Source of the DNA: Kluyvera georgiana ATCC 51603
GTDB lineage: Bacteria; Pseudomonadota; Gammaproteobacteria; Enterobacterales; Enterobacteriaceae
DNA: 64,000 nt
Reading direction: 5' to 3'
NCBI RefSeq assembly: GCF_001654985.1
Contig: NZ_LXEU01000039.1
Coordinates: 62,001-126,000 of the forward strand
Below are positions 53,201-61,489 of the stretch, piece after piece. Below the pieces are notes generated by a model, which was not told the DNA's origin, did no database searches, and was given only the letters and a program-made list of their open reading frames with translations. Numbering within the stretch: position 1 is the first letter of the stretch; every line of letters begins with the position of its first letter. Position numbers and translations under genes: made by a program.

Positions 53201-54832
53201 GACAGTGTGCGTGCTCACCTTAACCCGGAATATGCTAATGCTCAGAAAATACTGGAAGATGAAGCACAAGCGCAAATCCTCTTATCTGGCGAGCAAAAAC
53301 GGCTGGAACAGGATGGCAAACGGATCAAACAAGAACTCACAACTGCAAAAAATGAGTTAGCTGAAAAAGATAAGTTTTATTCAGATCTGAGATCCGCGAT
53401 TACTCGCCACCGCCAGAATCGTGATGATGCTAAAAATGATCTGGATAATTTGCCATTTCCCTACACATTCGGCCTGGAAACTAAACTTGCCTCACAACTC
53501 GCGCATTTACGGGGCCAACTTAAAAAACTGAATAATAATTTAGGAGAGTGCAATACAAAAACAGCAGAGGTACATGAGCAACGCTCAAGAGAAGAATTAA
53601 ATCTGAAAAATCAAAATGATAAACTCACTGTCCTGACGGAAAAAATTGAACAGACAATTCAGCAGCGCAACGGAATTATAAGCGCATTAAAAACCGATGG
53701 CTCTTATGGTGAGCTGGAACCTGCAATGCGCGAGAGGCTGGTCAATGGAAAAGCACTATCACCAGGAACGCCATTGCTGGTCGATCAATCCTTGCTGGCT
53801 CAACTGACCCTGCTAACTGTTGAATATTCAATTTCTTCAGCCGACCCCTTTATGCAGCAATTAGCGTCCTGCGGTCAGGACACATCTGACATCGCTGAAG
53901 TCTGTGCCACGCTTTATAGCCACGCCGTGGCGCTGTTTCGCCGACGTGCTCGTCAGGATATCCAGCGCACCACACAACCCCGGGAAATGCTGCTGGCGTT
54001 GTCTCAGGCGGCGAAAGATGCACAGATGATGCTGGCTGAAACCGAAGCCGCGTTCCAGATGCGCCGGGATGAACTGGCCGATGCGCTATCGCGCCGGATT
54101 AACGATGAAAAAAGGGCGATAAGCCGGTTAAGTGCTGAACTTACCGGAATTGGCTTTGGGCAGGTTGCCAGCGTGCGTCTGGAAGCCAGAACGGTTAAAC
54201 ATTTTCAGGATACTCTGAACGCCCTGAAATCAGGCGGTTATGGCATGGACGATCTCTTTTCCACGGCAGGAACCGTTACCGAAGCGCTGGCAGGTCTGTA
54301 TAAAAAAATCAATCAACATGAAATTGATGGTTCGCATTTGCTGGATCACCGTAACTACCTGGACGTGAAAACGCTAATACAGCGTCGCGGTGCAGAGCAG
54401 TTTGAGCCACTGAACGCTTCCAGCCTGTCAACCGGGGAACGAATCGGCTCCGGGCTGGCAGTGCTGATTGCCGTACTCAGGCACTGGGGACGCAGCTCTC
54501 ATGGCAATAAAGAGCCTTTCACTTTACCACTGGTGATGGATGAGGTTTCCCGTCTGGATGCCGCCTCTCAGGCGACTGTCCACGAACTGGCGATACGAAC
54601 CGGCTGCCAGATGTTGGTTGCGGCCCCGGAAACGTTAGGGAAAATTACCGGAACCGGCTACCAGTTAGTGCGCATAGTCAGAACTGAGAACACGGGAGTC
54701 AACGGACAAAGTGTTACGCGCCATCAGGTGAAAATTACCGGCGTCCGCGACGCCCAACAGCTGCCATTTGACGTTGATAGCTATCTGGCTACAGCAGAGA
54801 ATGCTGAAAGTGACGAGGTGAAACCAATTTAA
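50249..54832 (+). CDS. jetC: Wadjet subunit JetC, SMC/MukB-like ATPase
   Basis: A 1527-aa SMC-family ATPase. The N-terminal head carries Walker A (LGNNGAGKTSL, K51). Long coiled coils (about 290-620 and 790-1180) flank a hinge near residues 670-760, whose AELYADIEVHDAGYFEAALG segment resembles the MukB hinge. The C-terminal head has the ABC signature SLSTGER (1392-1398) and Walker B LPLVMDEVSRLDA with D1431-E1432. In known Wadjet complexes JetC extrudes DNA loops and detects small circular DNA, which JetD then cuts. The start is GTG, preceded by GAAGGGGA. The next gene overlaps by one base (TAATG). All catalytic motifs look intact. Confidence 0.95.
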   Translation: MNHYPLIRSLSIVNINGIMARTLNLVNPHALRTSRQYGGTVSLLGNNGAGKTSLLGAFMFSQIPDIRYISLGTKDDFKVSTSIKDSEMFPRLGQPSIVALEIEARGTGHRHLYVVRAEKKTGTTLDTQLFCLKLPDSVNPLDCLLDRKGQVAHPVTTDQLRDKAALLGCAIQTFKDPNAYMLALFQDGILPRACQSPDDKYRLAQILHSAMAGRLDKSIEKHLSAYLMAHTRGNIHSVVNMVHESMIKVRLTQQDLQNYQKDYQFFNSLLTLSLSFSANSWSVIEKILAVNDEERTTIQREKYRIERELEKIEETLSSLRRKEDAIKSEQSITQQQISDIEPRLSCANGGRIYFNQEQKAIGELNKLEPQLESAEEASKLQQGIVDELERKKSENEESQLRTAKQLSNVVTRYDIAQKMASQYNHAKQLYDEINQWNMAFTLSGLTTFIEQLANQEKEAGNAFSHATRQLRSHQDILNAYTFAVNSARKLGDDISPPDAQRWFREKCAQLEKWRIEDAQLGGRQQHHKTLLSDHQKQRRLQQRLRDAGMLSLPLNDEDFAQQLTMQQEQELHLNEEKEQLAQRQTEVQEQINQLDIDIARYEQQSQQWHQYQPSVGYLRTIFPDDDLTPQCCEQLILDHALHIKSLRQVVIGYETEIKQCQVRRDKLSGREAGSLEYLRTLAADVSGISVAELYADIEVHDAGYFEAALGPLMFAILVNGDVDDAVRQLLTQYDEQWPLPDVLLISVTQPIDVLRNEPFESELLFKDITNEYNTVESLLPPWCVIDEPRYRRISQIRSEPVLGDKAREALILQLDQQIQLAEEKSETLEREIEDVERHNEHLKAISAAPSFIWDNEPPLEDTRRQRNHRHTALIDIKEKHRIVSSQWKKSRSLLLALQECEPDSKILFRDFTHELAEVADQIKRAEAAGRDIKRYQPLINQIEKEYPLLREEYPENIAQVRQQAEQNEKTWQTSAMQVRLVKELDSVRAHLNPEYANAQKILEDEAQAQILLSGEQKRLEQDGKRIKQELTTAKNELAEKDKFYSDLRSAITRHRQNRDDAKNDLDNLPFPYTFGLETKLASQLAHLRGQLKKLNNNLGECNTKTAEVHEQRSREELNLKNQNDKLTVLTEKIEQTIQQRNGIISALKTDGSYGELEPAMRERLVNGKALSPGTPLLVDQSLLAQLTLLTVEYSISSADPFMQQLASCGQDTSDIAEVCATLYSHAVALFRRRARQDIQRTTQPREMLLALSQAAKDAQMMLAETEAAFQMRRDELADALSRRINDEKRAISRLSAELTGIGFGQVASVRLEARTVKHFQDTLNALKSGGYGMDDLFSTAGTVTEALAGLYKKINQHEIDGSHLLDHRNYLDVKTLIQRRGAEQFEPLNASSLSTGERIGSGLAVLIAVLRHWGRSSHGNKEPFTLPLVMDEVSRLDAASQATVHELAIRTGCQMLVAAPETLGKITGTGYQLVRIVRTENTGVNGQSVTRHQVKITGVRDAQQLPFDVDSYLATAENAESDEVKPI

Positions 54833-55806
54833 TGCATCAGGAACTGTTTCAGTTAGGTTTCCCGGTCAGTGAACTTGGCGATATTCTTCAGCAACTGAAA
54901 GAACGGCAAATGATGTCCGAGAATGCTAAGGAAAAGTCGCTACGAAATTATCTGGCTGAACTGGGTATTATTATCCCTTACACGCGTAATCGCTGGCGGC
55001 TGGTGGAAAGTGAACGCCTGGACATTCTGATCGCGCAGGTGCAGCAACAGATACAACAACAGATCATTGGCAGAAAAGAGCATCGTCCGGCTATCCCTCG
55101 CCGCATGCAGAGGATCCATCATAAATCAGCGTCAGCGTGGCGAGGTAACAGTAAAGCAGGTCTGAGCCAACCCTTAGTCAAAGGGCAGACCGTTACCTAT
55201 GATGATGTCTTACGACTTCGTAGCCAGAGGACGGAGCTGCGGCTGACGTTTACCAGCAATAACAGGGAAAACGTTTTGTTTGCAGATGATGAGAGTCGAT
55301 GGCGTTCGGAGTGCTGTTTGCCAGAACGAATGCTACTTGATTTACTCTCTGTGGACATGACATCGGCGCAACTGATCATGACCGTCGAAAATTTAGGTGC
55401 TTATGTTGATATGCCGCTTGTTGATGGTTTGATACTGATCTTTGCCCCTGGTCTGAACTATCTCCCCGCCTGCCGGTGGATTTCTCAGTATGGGCAGGAT
55501 ATACCTTGGGTACATTTTCCCGATCTTGATCCAAATGGTCTGACGATTGCCCGACAACTATCCCACTCATTGACCCGCCCCTGCCGGATCTGGTTACCGG
55601 GCTTTTGGCCGTCGGCACACCAGGTTAATGATATGATTGGGGCCGGAAAACATGCCTGGGATACCGCGCCGGATTGCCCCCAACTTACGCAATTAAGGCA
55701 GGAACAGCGCTGGATTGAACAGGAGGTGCTGGTTGTGGACTATCGTTGTATTGCAGCGATACAGAGGTTGATGGGTAATCCGATGGAAGAAACGGTAACA
55801 ATATAA
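54832..55806 (+). CDS. jetD: Wadjet nuclease subunit JetD (Toprim fold)
   Basis: A 324-aa protein with a C-terminal topoisomerase-VI-type Toprim domain. E186 (in MTVENLGAY) and the DxD pair D231/D233 (HFPDLDPNGLTIAR) fit the metal-binding residues. The N-terminal half (about 1-120) is basic and probably winged-helix, e.g. NRWRLVESERLDILIAQVQQ. In characterised Wadjets JetD cleaves the plasmid after loop extrusion stalls. It is shorter than many JetD proteins (about 390-400 aa), so the N-terminal DUF3322-type region may be reduced. The start overlaps the jetC stop. Confidence 0.9.
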   Translation: MHQELFQLGFPVSELGDILQQLKERQMMSENAKEKSLRNYLAELGIIIPYTRNRWRLVESERLDILIAQVQQQIQQQIIGRKEHRPAIPRRMQRIHHKSASAWRGNSKAGLSQPLVKGQTVTYDDVLRLRSQRTELRLTFTSNNRENVLFADDESRWRSECCLPERMLLDLLSVDMTSAQLIMTVENLGAYVDMPLVDGLILIFAPGLNYLPACRWISQYGQDIPWVHFPDLDPNGLTIARQLSHSLTRPCRIWLPGFWPSAHQVNDMIGAGKHAWDTAPDCPQLTQLRQEQRWIEQEVLVVDYRCIAAIQRLMGNPMEETVTI

Positions 55807-55918
55807 GTTACGAGGCGATTTAGCTGAACGGCGCTTTCCTATATCCTAAGAAAAATGCTTTAATTGTTAAGCTTATTTATTGATAATTTTATGAAAATCA
55901 TCAAGTACAGGGTGTATT

Positions 55919-56695
55919 ATGGCTCGACCACTAAGAAAATTAACCAGAGAAGGTGTGGTTTATGCTCGGCGAGAAATCGTTGAGGCCGAGATCAATGAAC
56001 TTGAAAAGCTCAGTGATGATGATGTTGCAAGCAGAGGCGTTGTTTGGCCTAAAAACACCCCCGGTTTTATCTCGAGTGAAGCTTTACTTTATTTTGTACG
56101 AAACTCGGGTAACCCTTCGCTCCGTGAAACGTTGCTTAAAGCTTTGCTGGAAAGAATTCATCGGAACCTCCCTAAGCCCAATAGCCTGGATGGAAAAACA
56201 GCATCGATGAGCAGTATGGCGATCCGAGACAAAGTCCGTGATGATTTCATAGACCTGCTATTGATAGATCAAGCTGATTACGATGATCGACTTGACTATT
56301 TTGAAGTCAATTTTAATGGCGCGTTGGCTAGGGATCGAGTTGATGCGAAAAGACAAGTTCAGTCTAAAGAAAACCGAACTCAAGAGCTTGGTTGTGAAGA
56401 CGAAGAGATCTCGCCAGAGGTTGAAAGAGCGATAGAATCCTACGATCCCTTCGAACCATATGAACTTGACAAAGAAAATTACCGACGAAGGTTGGATGCC
56501 GCGATTAATGCTCTACCACCACTTCAACAGCGCATCGTTGAGATGTGGCGTCAAGAAATACCCATTATCTCAAAAGATCCAAATGAAATGACAATCAGTA
56601 AGGCATTAAAGAAGTCGGACAAAACCATTCGTACTCACCGCGATTATGCATTTGCAACATTGCGTAAACGCCTTGAAGAAAAGGAGAAGGTATGA
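55919..56695 (+). CDS. Sigma-70-factor-like regulator
   Basis: A 258-aa protein with sigma-factor-like parts. Around residues 118-150 DRLDYFEVNFNGALARDRVD resembles a region-2-type segment. Residues about 195-252 (INALPPLQQRIVEMW … ISKALKKSDKTIRTHRDYAF) resemble a region-4 helix-turn-helix. It is unusually acidic and long between the two, so it may be a sigma-like regulator and not a true sigma factor. It is preceded by 112 bases after jetD, enough for its own promoter, and overlaps the next gene by 4 bases (ATGA). It is the first gene of the six-gene module. Confidence 0.7.
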   Translation: MARPLRKLTREGVVYARREIVEAEINELEKLSDDDVASRGVVWPKNTPGFISSEALLYFVRNSGNPSLRETLLKALLERIHRNLPKPNSLDGKTASMSSMAIRDKVRDDFIDLLLIDQADYDDRLDYFEVNFNGALARDRVDAKRQVQSKENRTQELGCEDEEISPEVERAIESYDPFEPYELDKENYRRRLDAAINALPPLQQRIVEMWRQEIPIISKDPNEMTISKALKKSDKTIRTHRDYAFATLRKRLEEKEKV

Positions 56696-57261
56696 TGAAA
56701 AATCAGACTATTTCTCGTGAAGATGTACTGAGAGATTTCTCAGTTGAATTCGACGCTGGTAAAGATACTTTACTAAGGTATCTGACTAAATTCCCTGAAT
56801 ATGCGGAAGAATTGGTCGACCTCTCGCGCGAGCTGGCTCGTGAAGTTGACGACGATATGCCGCTTACTGCGACTGATGTACTGAGTGTTGAATCGGCGAT
56901 GGAGCGTTTTCGGACCGGTCTTACCCAGCAAATTGTACAAGTGAATATACCTCCACAGCGGTTCTCAGCCGCAGCAAAGCTACTTAACCTTCCAAAACAG
57001 GTTTTAATTGCTTTTGGCGGAAGAAGAGTTGATTTAGCCTCTATTCCCTTACACTTTCTTAGTAGCCTTGCGGAATCGCTACAGGTGACAACCGTGCAAC
57101 TAAGGAATTTTTTAACACAACCGCCACAAGCGCCTGTTAGCCGAAGTTATAAATCGGAAGTTAAGCCTACAGCACCAACCAGAACATCTTTCGAAAAAAT
57201 TCTACGTGATGCACAAGTTTCTGAAGAGCGTATTCAAGAAATAATAAAGGGAGATGAATGA
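56692..57261 (+). CDS. HTH-like protein paired with an ImmA/IrrE peptidase
   Basis: A 189-aa protein. Residues about 90-141 (RFSAAAKLLNLPKQVLIAFG; then SLAESLQVTTVQLRNFL) have the spacing of an XRE-like helix-turn-helix, the usual partner and cleavage target of ImmA/IrrE (COG2856) peptidases. The N-terminal ~80 residues are helical, and a Pro/Thr-rich linker (145-170) precedes a short C-terminal helix. It overlaps the upstream sigma-like gene by 4 bases and the downstream peptidase-helicase gene by 8. A repressor or antitoxin-like role is inferred from this pairing; direct DNA-binding residues are not certain. Confidence 0.6.
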   Translation: MMKNQTISREDVLRDFSVEFDAGKDTLLRYLTKFPEYAEELVDLSRELAREVDDDMPLTATDVLSVESAMERFRTGLTQQIVQVNIPPQRFSAAAKLLNLPKQVLIAFGGRRVDLASIPLHFLSSLAESLQVTTVQLRNFLTQPPQAPVSRSYKSEVKPTAPTRTSFEKILRDAQVSEERIQEIIKGDE

Positions 57262-60200
57262 CGTGGATGCCATCGAGATTGCGCGCCAGCGTGCTGAGCA
57301 ACTACATTATGCTGCTATCAGCAGAGGTTTAGATCCCTGGAAGCCTTATGCTTTTGTTGTTGGTGAAGCTAATTCTCGTAGTATCGACGTAGAGAAATGT
57401 TTACAAGGTTCTGATGAGCTAAATGGTAGCCGTGCGTTTTTTGATAGTGCTTACAGGTTAATTACACATGAAGACTCTGGTTCATTGTTCGAGCAAGCAT
57501 TTCTGGTTGCACACGAAATCGGGCATGTTGAGTTAGGCGACGATACGCAGGATGAATATGTCATTGATATCGACCCTGCGCGTACAGCAGAACCTGCGCC
57601 AATGGGAATAGACCGTGTTGTAGATTATAGCCATCGACAACGGCGCGAAGTTCAGATGGATCTTTTCGCTAGGGAGTTTCTGCTACCGCGTTCGGCTGTT
57701 AAAAAGTTACATCTTGAATGTGGTATGAGCTGTAGTGATATATCCAGCAAACTCGGTGCACCTTTCGATGTTGTCGCCCAACAGATGCTTGATGCAATGC
57801 TACTTCCAATGGTTGAGCATAAACCACGCCAGCCCGAACCAGATATGTCGCTTAATGACAAGCAAATTGAAGCGGTCAGGCATAGAGGGAAAGCTTTCTT
57901 GCTCCAGGCGGGGCCGGGTACAGGCAAAACGCGAACCCTCGTAGCGAGAGTGGAAAGTCTGTTTAATGATGGAATTGATCCACGGCGCATACTCCTGTTG
58001 ACGTTCTCTAATAAAGCAGCAGCAGAGATGTCTGAGCGTATCGCCAGGAAACAACCACATGCGGCAGCGGCACTCTGGGTGGGAACTTTTCATGGCTTTG
58101 GTCTTGATTTGCTCCGGCGTTTCCATGATCTATGCGATCTACCTGCGGAGCCCCGATTAATGGATCGGTCAGAAGCCGTAGAGCTTCTGGAAGAAGAGTT
58201 TTTACGTCTTAATCTCGTACATTATCGTAATTTATATGACCCTTCTCAAAATATTGTTGATATTTTGAATGCTATCTCTCGGGCAAAAGATGAAGTTACA
58301 GATGCATTGCAATACCGCATCCTTGCACAGGAAATGCTCAATAATGCCAGTAATGCAGAAGAACGTGAAACTGCCGAACGAGCGCTGGAGGTTGCTGTCG
58401 TTTATGACACCTACGAGAAGATAAAGAAACAGAGGGGATGTCTGGATTTTGGTGATTTGGTTATGCGTCCGGTACAATTGCTTGAAACAAATGAGGAGTT
58501 GCGCCAGCAATTGCAGCATAATTATCAACATGTAATGGTTGATGAATATCAAGACGTTAACAGAAGCAGCATTCGGTTATTAAAGGCTCTCAAACCTGAT
58601 GGTGAAAATCTTTGGGTAGTTGGTGATGCCAAGCAATCAATTTACCGTTTTCGTGGAGCATCATCATTTAATATATCGCGTTTTTGTGTGGATGATTTTC
58701 CTGGCGGAGAATCTCAATCACTTGAGATTAATTACCGTTCTGTTTCAGAGATTGTTACAGCATTTTCTGCGTTTGCGTCAGAAATGAAAACGGGGGGGAT
58801 CAAGAGCCATCTTGCGGCAAATCGCCCCGCATCGGGATCACTGCCTGAAATACAAACAGTAGAAAGCGGAGATTTGGTAAGTTCCGCTTTAGCTGAGTCT
58901 ATATTACGAATGCGAGAAATTGGATTTAGTTATCGTGATCAGGCGGTTTTTTGTCGTGGAAATGAAAAACTCTCTGCGTTAGGGCAGGATCTGGAACGAT
59001 TAGGTATCCCTGTATTATTTCTGGGCAGCCTTTTTGAACGTCAGGAAGTTAAGGATCTTGTGGCGCTAGTTTCTCTTCTAACTGATAAACGAGCAATGGG
59101 GTTAATTCGTATTGCATGTTGGCCGGAATTTCAGATGCCGATGGAAGATGTTACTCAGGTGCTGGAACACTTCCGTATAACAGATAATGAGCCCGGAAAC
59201 TGGGACATATCGTCGCTGTCCTTATCGCCGGAGGGATTGTCCTCGTTTGAGAAAATAAAGAATGTACTACATGGCTTTAGTAGTGCTTCTCATCCATGGT
59301 CCGTGCTTGCTACGGTCTTGTTAGATCGTACGCGCGTAGTGGCTCAAATTGCAACGTCGGAAGCGGTTAATGGACAGGCTCGCGGTATTGCTATCTGGCA
59401 GTTTATGAATTTTGCCCGGCAGCAGTTCAGGGGCAGTGGTTTTCCGATAATGAAAATGATGACGCGGATACGTCGTTTACTCAAGCTCAACGACGATCGC
59501 GACCTCAGACAGCTTCCAGCAGCAACTCAAAATATTGATGCAGTCAAATTAATGACAATTCATGGTGCAAAAGGTCTTGAGTTCCCTGTTGTTCATTTAA
59601 GTGGCGTGAATAAGGATACAATCCCGGGTTCATATAGAGGAGTAAAATGCCCTCCGCCTGAGGGTATGGTTGCTGGTGGGAACGGTTCGTCCGAAGATAT
59701 AGCCAAAGAAGCCCATGAGAATGAACAAGAATGTCTTTTTTATGTGGCAATGTCCCGTGCAAAGGACCGACTATTTTTTTACGGTGCAACGACTAAAGGT
59801 CAGAACAAATCCTTGCGTCGACTTTCCGACTTTTTGGACAGAATGGGGGCTGTTTCGCGCAATGTTATAACTCCCATATTAAAGCTGCCTATAGCGCCAG
59901 AAAATACGCCTCTACCTGTTGAGTTTCAGGGAGACGTAAATTTCAGTGCTAATGCTTTGGATTTATATAATACCTGTCCCAGACGTTTTCTTTATACACA
60001 TCTTCTGTCAATCGGTGGTCGTCGACAAGAAACAGCATTTATGCAAATGCATGAAGCGGTACGCGATGTGCTTCAGACCATAACCAAACTGGGTAACGCG
60101 CACGTGCCTGACTGGCAACCTATTCTGGAAACTGCTTTTGTAAAGCAGGGGTTGCATGAACATGGTTACGTAGACGACTATCGCAATATTGCCGAAAAAA

Positions 60201-60646
60201 TGCTCACCTTCTTTACCCAGTCCAGAAAGGGTGCATCTGTTGAAATATTGGATGAGTTCGTGTTGGGCCTTACCGATGCAAAGGTAACGGTTCGTGCTGA
60301 TGAAATGCTGATACGAGGTGATTTGCGTACGTTACGTTGCATATTTACAGGGCATTCCCCCGGGACAGGTCCGAAAGGTATCAGACATGAAGCGTTTTCA
60401 CTTGCCACAAAGAACGTTTTTCCCGGTTCATCAGTAGAGTTGGTCTACTTGGCCGATAATACGGTTTATCCTCTCAACCTTAAGCCGCAAACACTGAACA
60501 AATGCGAAAATAAATTACGAGAGATCCTCACTCGCATACGTAGTGGCGATTTTAAAACATCTGACTCTACGTTTAGCTGCCCCGGGTGTCCTGCGTTTTT
60601 TATCTGCGGTGAAGCCCCTGCTGGCCCCCTCAAGAAAAAATTCTAA
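57254..60646 (+). CDS. ImmA/IrrE metallopeptidase fused to UvrD-like helicase with Fe-S C-terminal domain
   Basis: A 1130-aa fusion. (1) Residues about 1-195 are an ImmA/IrrE zinc peptidase with H87-E88-x2-H91 (AHEIGHVELGD) and the third-ligand region QMDLFAREFLLPRS. (2) About 203-880 is a superfamily-1 UvrD/PcrA-type helicase: GPGTGKT (220-226), TFHGFGLDLLRR, DEYQD (430-434), NYRS, LMTIHGAKGLEFPVVHLSG, YVAMSRAKDRLFF. (3) About 895-1130 resembles the AddB/RecB-type nuclease domain: C908 in YNTCPRRFLY and C1109-x2-C1112-x5-C1118 fit a 4Fe-4S cluster, but no clear catalytic D-x-K pair is visible, so nuclease activity is doubtful. Such a protein could sense aberrant DNA and cleave a regulator. 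Confidence 0.9.
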   Translation: MNDVDAIEIARQRAEQLHYAAISRGLDPWKPYAFVVGEANSRSIDVEKCLQGSDELNGSRAFFDSAYRLITHEDSGSLFEQAFLVAHEIGHVELGDDTQDEYVIDIDPARTAEPAPMGIDRVVDYSHRQRREVQMDLFAREFLLPRSAVKKLHLECGMSCSDISSKLGAPFDVVAQQMLDAMLLPMVEHKPRQPEPDMSLNDKQIEAVRHRGKAFLLQAGPGTGKTRTLVARVESLFNDGIDPRRILLLTFSNKAAAEMSERIARKQPHAAAALWVGTFHGFGLDLLRRFHDLCDLPAEPRLMDRSEAVELLEEEFLRLNLVHYRNLYDPSQNIVDILNAISRAKDEVTDALQYRILAQEMLNNASNAEERETAERALEVAVVYDTYEKIKKQRGCLDFGDLVMRPVQLLETNEELRQQLQHNYQHVMVDEYQDVNRSSIRLLKALKPDGENLWVVGDAKQSIYRFRGASSFNISRFCVDDFPGGESQSLEINYRSVSEIVTAFSAFASEMKTGGIKSHLAANRPASGSLPEIQTVESGDLVSSALAESILRMREIGFSYRDQAVFCRGNEKLSALGQDLERLGIPVLFLGSLFERQEVKDLVALVSLLTDKRAMGLIRIACWPEFQMPMEDVTQVLEHFRITDNEPGNWDISSLSLSPEGLSSFEKIKNVLHGFSSASHPWSVLATVLLDRTRVVAQIATSEAVNGQARGIAIWQFMNFARQQFRGSGFPIMKMMTRIRRLLKLNDDRDLRQLPAATQNIDAVKLMTIHGAKGLEFPVVHLSGVNKDTIPGSYRGVKCPPPEGMVAGGNGSSEDIAKEAHENEQECLFYVAMSRAKDRLFFYGATTKGQNKSLRRLSDFLDRMGAVSRNVITPILKLPIAPENTPLPVEFQGDVNFSANALDLYNTCPRRFLYTHLLSIGGRRQETAFMQMHEAVRDVLQTITKLGNAHVPDWQPILETAFVKQGLHEHGYVDDYRNIAEKMLTFFTQSRKGASVEILDEFVLGLTDAKVTVRADEMLIRGDLRTLRCIFTGHSPGTGPKGIRHEAFSLATKNVFPGSSVELVYLADNTVYPLNLKPQTLNKCENKLREILTRIRSGDFKTSDSTFSCPGCPAFFICGEAPAGPLKKKF

Positions 60647-60733
60647 AAAAATTTACCGACGGCGTTCTGATCACCCGATTAAAGGAATGTAGCCAGAAAA
60701 CTCCTTCAGGCAAAAACTTTAAAAGGTAGTGAT

Positions 60734-61489
60734 ATGAACTCTGTTCAAAATGATTTTGATGATGTTGGCGATGCCGTTCGTGAGAACCGTCCGTTAAGGG
60801 CTGCACGTGAATATCGCATCAGCGTAGCCATTGAAAGCGTGGATTTTCAGCCAGCTTTCGTTTCTGATCCGGTACCTACCGGGCGGCAGATTTTGTCTGC
60901 GGCAGGTCTCGATGACCGCGATGAAATTACTCTTTGTGCGATATTGCAGTCTGGTGATTTTGAAGATATCCGACTTGATGAAACCTTTGATTTACGGGGA
61001 CGGGGTGCTGAACGGTTTATTGCTTTCCGTACCGATCGGGACTTCAAGCTGACGCTTGATGATCGCCAGCTTGTATGGGGTATGCCTGCTATTGAAGGCC
61101 ATGTTTTGTATGTATTGTCCGGTATTGGGCCTGAGCAGGCCGTTTTTCTGGAGGTTCGGGGAGGAACCGACCGTATTATTGAACCTGATGAGTTGTTGGA
61201 TCTTACTGCATCGGGCATTGAGCACTTCATCACTGCTAAACGGCCGGAGCAGGGTTACACCATTATTGTTAATTCACGCGACGAATCGGTGTCCGATAAG
61301 TGGGTAACTTTCGAGCAGGTTGTGCAACTGGCGTTTCCCGGTGCCCCTGTTGAGTCAAACGTTATCTATTCCATGACCTATCGCCACGCAGCATCCAGAC
61401 CACATGCTGGTGAGCTGGCTGAGGGCGGTGTTGTCGAAGTTAAACATCAGGGGACGATTTTCAATGTCACAAAAACTGTTCAGTCTTAA
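60734..61489 (+). CDS. Multiubiquitin protein (three tandem ubiquitin-like domains)
   Basis: A 251-aa protein made of three consecutive beta-grasp units: about 26-98 (YRISVAIESVDFQPAF…), 102-170 (FKLTLDDRQLVWGMP…) and 173-251 (YTIIVNSRDESVSDKWVTFE…). This matches the bacterial multiubiquitin family, which is encoded next to E1-like enzymes. The C-terminus is FNVTKTVQS with no diglycine, a usual ending in this family. Residues 1-25 are an acidic, flexible lead. AAAGG precedes the ATG; 87 bases separate it from the upstream helicase gene, and it overlaps the next gene by 26 bases. It is probably the protein conjugated to, or polymerised on, targets. Confidence 0.88.
   Translation: MNSVQNDFDDVGDAVRENRPLRAAREYRISVAIESVDFQPAFVSDPVPTGRQILSAAGLDDRDEITLCAILQSGDFEDIRLDETFDLRGRGAERFIAFRTDRDFKLTLDDRQLVWGMPAIEGHVLYVLSGIGPEQAVFLEVRGGTDRIIEPDELLDLTASGIEHFITAKRPEQGYTIIVNSRDESVSDKWVTFEQVVQLAFPGAPVESNVIYSMTYRHAASRPHAGELAEGGVVEVKHQGTIFNVTKTVQS

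Noticed and set aside
54832..55806. JetD as a general topoisomerase VI or RecR-type protein
   Set aside because: The one-base overlap with a MukB-like jetC and the VEN…DxDPNG spacing fit the Wadjet nuclease better than a housekeeping topoisomerase.
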